A DNA stretch of 64,000 bases from NCBI GenBank assembly GCA_020848075.1, contig JADLAV010000061.1, positions 124,001 to 188,000 of the forward strand. Reading direction: 5' to 3'. Made by a program: the position numbers and the translations under genes. Numbering within the stretch: position 1 is the stretch's first letter; every line of letters starts with the position of its first letter. This document shows positions 59,110-64,000 of the stretch, in pieces. The notes beneath the pieces were generated by a model. The model did no database searches and had not been told where the DNA came from. It saw only the letters and a program-made list of their open reading frames with translations. The stretch is from Burkholderiales bacterium (GTDB lineage Bacteria; Pseudomonadota; Gammaproteobacteria; Burkholderiales; SG8-39).

Positions 59110-59607
59110 ATGGCAGAGCAATTGCCCGATGCCGCACGCCGCGTCCAGGACGCTCTCGCGGCGGCCGGCATCCCGGCGCGCGTCGTTCAGTTGCCTCAGT
59201 CCGCGCGTACCGCGATCGAGGCCGCCGCCGCGATCGGCTGCAGGGTCGAGCAGATCGCCAAATCGCTCGTCTTTCGGCGCGCCGATTCGAATCGGCCCGT
59301 GCTCATCGTCGCGAGCGGCCCGAACAGGGTCGACGAGCGGCTCGCCGCGTCGCACCTGAACGCACCCCTTGCGAAGGCCGACGCCGATTTCGTGCGCTCC
59401 ACCACCGGATTCGCCATTGGCGGCGTTCCCCCGCTCGGGCACGACGTGCCGGTCGAGACGCTGATCGACCAGGATCTGCTGCAGTTCGAAACGGTCTGGG
59501 CTGCGGCCGGCACGCCTCACGCGGTGTTCCCCGTCGACCCACGCGAGCTCGTGCGCGCGACGGGCGGACGCGTGCTAGCCGTCGCCGCCTCACGCCGATC
59601 GCCGTGA
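59110..59607 (+). CDS. YbaK/EbsC (aminoacyl-tRNA deacylase-like) family protein
   Basis: EAAAAIGCRVEQIAKSLVFRRADSNRPVLIVASGPNRVDERLAA...GFAIGGVPPLGH. Confidence 0.92.
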   Translation: MAEQLPDAARRVQDALAAAGIPARVVQLPQSARTAIEAAAAIGCRVEQIAKSLVFRRADSNRPVLIVASGPNRVDERLAASHLNAPLAKADADFVRSTTGFAIGGVPPLGHDVPVETLIDQDLLQFETVWAAAGTPHAVFPVDPRELVRATGGRVLAVAASRRSP

Positions 59608-59770
59608 CGGTTCGAGTGAGCACGCATTGCGGTTGCCGCTCGCTCGGGTGCCGGGCGGACGGGAATGCCGCCCGCGCGGCGTAAGCCGTGAATGCCGGTC
59701 GCGGCACCCCCGCATAGCCGGCATCGTCCGGAGCGCCCCGCTGTGCTTGCCCTCGCGCCCGGTGTAGGGC

Positions 59771-61045
59771 ATGGTGCGGCCGGGGAGGGGACTGCTCACC
59801 ACCGACCGGATGCAGGGGCAAGGACGATCGGCCGCAAGCGCCGCGAAACCGCCGAGCGCTGCGAGCGCCGCACTCGCGGGCGCGGCGATGATGGCGGCGG
59901 CGATGGGGATCGGCCGCTTCGCCTACACGCCGCTTCTCCCTTCGCTCCAGGAGACGCTGGGCTGGTCGGTTTCACAGGCGGGGGATGCCGCGAGCGCGAA
60001 CTTCCTCGGCTACATGCTGGGCGCGTTCGTCGCGGCCGAGCTTGCGCACCGCCCGGCGCGCCGGCTCTGGCTCGCCGCGGGGATGATCGCAAGCGCCTTG
60101 TCCACCGCGGCCGGTGCGGTCGTGGTTGCATTTGCGGCGTGGCTCGGGATCCGCTTCTTGTCGGGCGTCGCGAGCGCGTTCTGCCTCGTGCTCGGCACCG
60201 CCGCCGTCGTGGAGCACATCGCGCTCCGGGGGCGCGCCGAGCTTGCCGCCCTGCATTTCGGAGGCGTCGGCCTCGGGATCGTCGGCTCGGTCGTGGTCAT
60301 CGAACTGGCACGGGTGGCAGGCGCGTCGATGTTTGCTCAATGGGGCGCTCTTGGCGTCGCTGCGACGCTGCTGCTCGCCGGCGCCTGGCGCGCGCTGGGA
60401 CGGTTGCCGCTCCGGCTGCGCGCCGCGGCGCCCGGCGGCGCGCTGGAGCGGCACGCAGCGTACGACGCCCGCACGCTGCGGCGGCTCATCCTGGCCTACG
60501 GGCTCTTCGGATTCGGCTACGTCGTGACCGCGACGTTCATCGTGGCGATCGCACGGCAGCTCGAGCACGCGGCGGTCGTCGAACCCGTGACGTGGATTGC
60601 CGTCGGCCTGTTCGCCGCGCCGTCGGTGCTCGTCTGGCAGGGGATCGCGCGCCGGTTCGGCCTGCTGCGAACGCTCCGCATCGCCTACGCGGTCGAGGCG
60701 GCAGGCGTGCTGCTCGCCGGCGTGACGCCGGGCTACCTCGCGATCGTGCTCGGCGGCGCGCTGCTCGGCGGAACGTTCGTGGGGATCACGGCCCTCGGGC
60801 TTGCTGCGGGGCGGGAAGCAAGCGGCAGCAACCAGGGCCGTGTGATGGGCTTGATGACCGGATCGTTCGGCCTCGGGCAGCTCCTCGGTCCCGCGATTGC
60901 CGGACGGCTCGCCGACGCCACCGGCGGTTTCGTGGTGCCGTCGCTCCTCGCGGCGTCCCTCCTGATCGTGGGCATCGTCCTGCTGCACGGGTTGACGCTG
61001 CCGCAAGGAAGGAGCGAGCCGGAAACGGCGAGCGGCGACGCGTAA
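59771..61045 (+). CDS. YbfB/YjiJ-family MFS transporter
   Basis: GAAMMAAAMGIGRFAYTPLLPSLQETLGWSVSQAGDAASANFLGYMLGAFVA. Confidence 0.88.
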   Translation: MVRPGRGLLTTDRMQGQGRSAASAAKPPSAASAALAGAAMMAAAMGIGRFAYTPLLPSLQETLGWSVSQAGDAASANFLGYMLGAFVAAELAHRPARRLWLAAGMIASALSTAAGAVVVAFAAWLGIRFLSGVASAFCLVLGTAAVVEHIALRGRAELAALHFGGVGLGIVGSVVVIELARVAGASMFAQWGALGVAATLLLAGAWRALGRLPLRLRAAAPGGALERHAAYDARTLRRLILAYGLFGFGYVVTATFIVAIARQLEHAAVVEPVTWIAVGLFAAPSVLVWQGIARRFGLLRTLRIAYAVEAAGVLLAGVTPGYLAIVLGGALLGGTFVGITALGLAAGREASGSNQGRVMGLMTGSFGLGQLLGPAIAGRLADATGGFVVPSLLAASLLIVGIVLLHGLTLPQGRSEPETASGDA

Positions 61046-61128
61046 ACGCGCGTGCGGAATCGACCGCACGCGCTGCCGGCCCGAGCGCGCGTAGAATCGG
61101 CGCGACCCCATTCGCTGCAGGAGGCGAC

Positions 61129-61533
61129 ATGCCCGAGACCGTGTTCAGCAGGATCATCGCCGGGGAGATTCCCTGCGCGAAAGTGTACGAAGATGCCCAC
61201 GTGTTCGCGTTCATGGACGCGGGCCAGGTGAATCCGGGGCACGTCATCGTGGCGACGAGGCAGCCGTTCGAGACGCTCATGGATGCCGATGAGCCAGCGG
61301 CTGCGGCGATGATGGTGGCGGCGCGGCGGATCGCGCAGGCGGTCGAGGCCGCATTCAAGCCGGAAGGCATCACGATCCTGCAGGCGAATCGCGCCGCCGG
61401 GTGGCAGACTGTGCCGCACCTTCATCTGCACGTCCTGCCACGACACAAGGACGATGGCGTCGGGCTCACGTGGCCGCGCAAGGAGCCCGGACTGGATGCG
61501 CTCAAGGCGCTCGCGGCGAAGATCGTGCTGTGA
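61129..61533 (+). CDS. HIT-family protein
   Basis: VFSRIIAGEIPCAKVYEDAHVFAFMDAGQVNPGHVIV...HLHLHVLPR. Confidence 0.94.
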   Translation: MPETVFSRIIAGEIPCAKVYEDAHVFAFMDAGQVNPGHVIVATRQPFETLMDADEPAAAAMMVAARRIAQAVEAAFKPEGITILQANRAAGWQTVPHLHLHVLPRHKDDGVGLTWPRKEPGLDALKALAAKIVL

Positions 61534-61552
61534 GCGCGGTCGGGACGCGCGC

Positions 61553-62317
61553 CTAGCCGAGCAGATCGCGCAGCCCGACGTAGAGGAGCTGGCAGCCGGT
61601 GAGGAACATCGCGGCGTAGATGATCCCGAAGAACACGCGCTTGCTGAGGCGCTTCCGCAGCCAGATGCCGAGCCCGATGCCGAGCGCGCCGACCGGGGCG
61701 AGCGCAACGGAGGTGGCGACGTTGGTCGCGTCGAACAGCCCGAGCAGGAGATAGGGCAGCACCTTCGCGGCGTTGATCGCCGCGAAGAAGACGAGCAGCG
61801 TGCCCGTGAAGGCGACGGTCTCCAGCTTCTGCGGCAGCAAGTAGATGTTGAGCGGCGGGCCGCCGGCATGGGCGATGAAGCTCGTCAGGCCCGCCACGGT
61901 CGCCCAGAAGCGCCCCTTCGCATCCGTCGGACGCGCGAGCTGCGGCGCGCGCGGCAGCACGTTGCAGGCGACGAAGGTGACCGAGATCACGCCCAGCAGG
62001 ATGCGCAGCCAGTAGTCGGGAAGAAACCGGAAGGTGAGCCAGCCGAGCGCCGTGCCCACCAGGCCCGCGGGCAGGATCACGCGCATCAAGCGCCTGTCCC
62101 ACAGCCCCCAGTAGGCGTACAGGCCGAGCGCGTCCGTCACCATCAGGATGGGCAGCATGATCGCAGCCGCCTGCGCCGGCGCGATGGTGAGCGCCATGAG
62201 CGGCACCGCGAAGCCGGCCATGCCGCCGCCGAAGGCGCCCTTGGCGAGTCCCGCGAGCACGACCGTCGGAATGGCGGCCGCGTAGAACCACGGATTGTCG
62301 ACGAGGCTTGCGGACAA
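61553..62317 (-). CDS. Sulfite exporter TauE/SafE family protein
   Basis: AIPTVVLAGLAKGAFGGGMAGFAVPLMAL...GLTSFIAHAGGPPLNIYLLPQ. Confidence 0.92.
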   Translation of the reverse strand: MSASLVDNPWFYAAAIPTVVLAGLAKGAFGGGMAGFAVPLMALTIAPAQAAAIMLPILMVTDALGLYAYWGLWDRRLMRVILPAGLVGTALGWLTFRFLPDYWLRILLGVISVTFVACNVLPRAPQLARPTDAKGRFWATVAGLTSFIAHAGGPPLNIYLLPQKLETVAFTGTLLVFFAAINAAKVLPYLLLGLFDATNVATSVALAPVGALGIGLGIWLRKRLSKRVFFGIIYAAMFLTGCQLLYVGLRDLLG

Positions 62318-62330
62318 CGGCGGTCCGCGC

Positions 62331-63842
62331 TCAGCCGCGACTCGTCTTGACGGCCTGCTCGCGCAGCACGCGCTTCAGGATCTTGCCGGCCGCGCTCTTC
62401 GGCAGCTCGTTCACGATCTCGACCCGTTCGGGCGCCTTGTACACCGCGAGATGGTCGCGGCAGTACTGGATGATCGCGTCCGGCTCCAGCCGCGTGCCTT
62501 CTTTCGGCACGATCGCGACGCGCACCTGCTCGCCCTTCACCGCGTCGGGCGCGCCGTACACCGCAACCTCCTGCACGCCGGGATGGCGGTACAGAACGTG
62601 CTCGACTTCGGCCGGCCAGACCTTGAACCCGGAGACGTTGATCATGTCCTTCACGCGGTCGACGATGAAGACGTAGCCTTCCTCGTCCATGCGTCCGATA
62701 TCGCCGGAGTGCAGCCAGCCGCCGCGCAGCGAGCGGTCGGTGTCCTCGGGCTTCTCCCAGTAGCCCTTCATCACGCCGGGCCCGCGAATCACGATCTCCC
62801 CCCACTCGCCGCGCGGCACCTCCTGATCGGCCTCGTCGAAGATCTTGATGTCGAAGCCCTCCACTGCCGTGCCGACCGAGCCGAACTTGTGGCTGGTGAG
62901 GTGGTTGTAGGCGGCAAACGGCGAGCATTCGGTGAGACCGTAGCCTTCGTAGATCGGCCGGCCGAAGCGCTCGGTCCAGCGCCGGGAGATCTCCTGCGGC
63001 ATGGTCGCCGCCGCGGAAAAATCGTAGCGGATGGACGAAAGATCGTGCTTCGCGAGGTCCATGCCGAGAAGCGCGATGTAGATCGTCGGCACCGCGAAGA
63101 AGAGCGTGATTCGCTGCCGGTGGATCGCCTCGAGCACCGCCTCGGGCACGAAGCGCCGGAAGAGGACGAGCGTCGCGCCCGCCTCGAAGCAGCCGTTCAT
63201 GATGTAGTTCTGCCCGAAGACGTGGAAGAGCGGCAGGAAGCAGGCCAGCCGGTCCTCCTGCCGGTAGCCGGAGTACTTGGCCGCGGTGCGGATGTTGGTG
63301 ACGATGTTGTTGTGCGTGAGCGTCACGCCCTTCGGGAAACCGGTCGTCCCAGAGGAGTAGAGGAGGGCGGCGGGATCGTCGGGCTGCATCTTGTTGGCGC
63401 GGAAGGCGGGCGAACCCTGCGCCAGCCAGTCGTCGACCGGAAGCTCGTCGGGCTCGGCGCCTTCGCACAGCACGGTGTGCTCGATCGACGGGCACGCCGG
63501 ACGCGGCACGTTCGGCAGCAGCTCGGCGGTGGTGAAGAGCACCTTGGCCCGGGAATCGTTCAGGATGTAGCGAACCTCCTCCGACTTGAAGATCGAGTTG
63601 ACCGACACCGCGATCGCGCCGATCTTCTGGACGGCGACATACACGAGCGGGAAGGCTGGAATGTTGGGCAGGTAGAGCGCCACGCGATCGCCGCGTTGCA
63701 CGCCGTGCTTGCGGAGGGAGTCGGCGAGCGCCGACGCGCAGAGGTCGAGCACGCCGTAACTGACCGTCGTGCCCTCGAATACGATCGCCGCGTGATTCGG
63801 ATCGCGCCGCGCCGCGCGCTCGACATGTTCCGCGATGTTCAT
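62331..63842 (-). CDS. AMP-binding acyl-CoA ligase (FadD-like)
   Basis: LLYSSGTTGFPKGVTLTHNNIV, YEGYGLTECSPFAAYN, GWLHSGDIGRMDEEGYVFIVDRVKDMINVSGFKVWPAEVE. Confidence 0.95.
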   Translation of the reverse strand: MNIAEHVERAARRDPNHAAIVFEGTTVSYGVLDLCASALADSLRKHGVQRGDRVALYLPNIPAFPLVYVAVQKIGAIAVSVNSIFKSEEVRYILNDSRAKVLFTTAELLPNVPRPACPSIEHTVLCEGAEPDELPVDDWLAQGSPAFRANKMQPDDPAALLYSSGTTGFPKGVTLTHNNIVTNIRTAAKYSGYRQEDRLACFLPLFHVFGQNYIMNGCFEAGATLVLFRRFVPEAVLEAIHRQRITLFFAVPTIYIALLGMDLAKHDLSSIRYDFSAAATMPQEISRRWTERFGRPIYEGYGLTECSPFAAYNHLTSHKFGSVGTAVEGFDIKIFDEADQEVPRGEWGEIVIRGPGVMKGYWEKPEDTDRSLRGGWLHSGDIGRMDEEGYVFIVDRVKDMINVSGFKVWPAEVEHVLYRHPGVQEVAVYGAPDAVKGEQVRVAIVPKEGTRLEPDAIIQYCRDHLAVYKAPERVEIVNELPKSAAGKILKRVLREQAVKTSRG

Positions 63843-64000
63843 TGCCCTCCCCCTGCTGCGCCCGGCGCGTCAACCGGAAGGCTCGCATTGTAGCGAAGCC
63901 GCGCTGGCGAGGTGCGGCGCCGTGGTGGCGATGCGCATCGTGCTACCGGAGATGCGTCGCGACGGATAGAATGTGGGGTTGCGCGACGATTGCGCCGCGG

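Noticed and set aside
1-64000. CRISPR arrays, tRNA/rRNA genes, complete IS or prophage
   Set aside because: No regularly spaced repeats, tRNA cloverleaf sequences, rRNA signatures, or transposase/integrase ORFs were recognised on reading; a tRNAscan/ISfinder run would be decisive.

Overview
This is a high-GC chromosomal window, probably from a betaproteobacterium (inferred from the suhB-trmJ-cysE order and mdtABC plus NodT-type efflux genes). I found no rRNA, tRNA, CRISPR array or complete transposon. The first 25 kb is mostly housekeeping: TPR protein (partial), suhB, trmJ, cysE, serB, aroG, mfd, ispD, ispF, thpR, three glycosyltransferases, an ompR/envZ pair and an mdtABC-nodT efflux operon. 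An accessory stretch follows at about 25.4-29.4 kb. It holds a decayed higBA module, a VOC protein, a solo LexA-like winged helix, a DUF6899-type protein, an EamA transporter flanked by attC-like imperfect inverted repeats, and three small membrane proteins. After it come a TRAP transporter, an aprMBA (APS reductase) cluster, a branched-chain ABC importer (livKHMGF-like), a DUF971 / CCAEP-tail radical SAM / ATP-grasp cassette, a second TRAP transporter, a candidate NO-responsive cluster, and a metabolic block ending with an acyl-CoA ligase. The strongest leads are: (1) a perfect 17-bp-arm palindrome matching the NsrR operator, laid over a promoter ahead of a heme-copper-oxidase-like / DUF2249 / DUF59 operon; (2) the DUF971-radical SAM-ATP-grasp cassette whose radical SAM protein ends in a CCAEP motif; (3) aprMBA with an upstream inverted repeat and no visible sat or qmo; (4) the possible orphan integron-cassette region.
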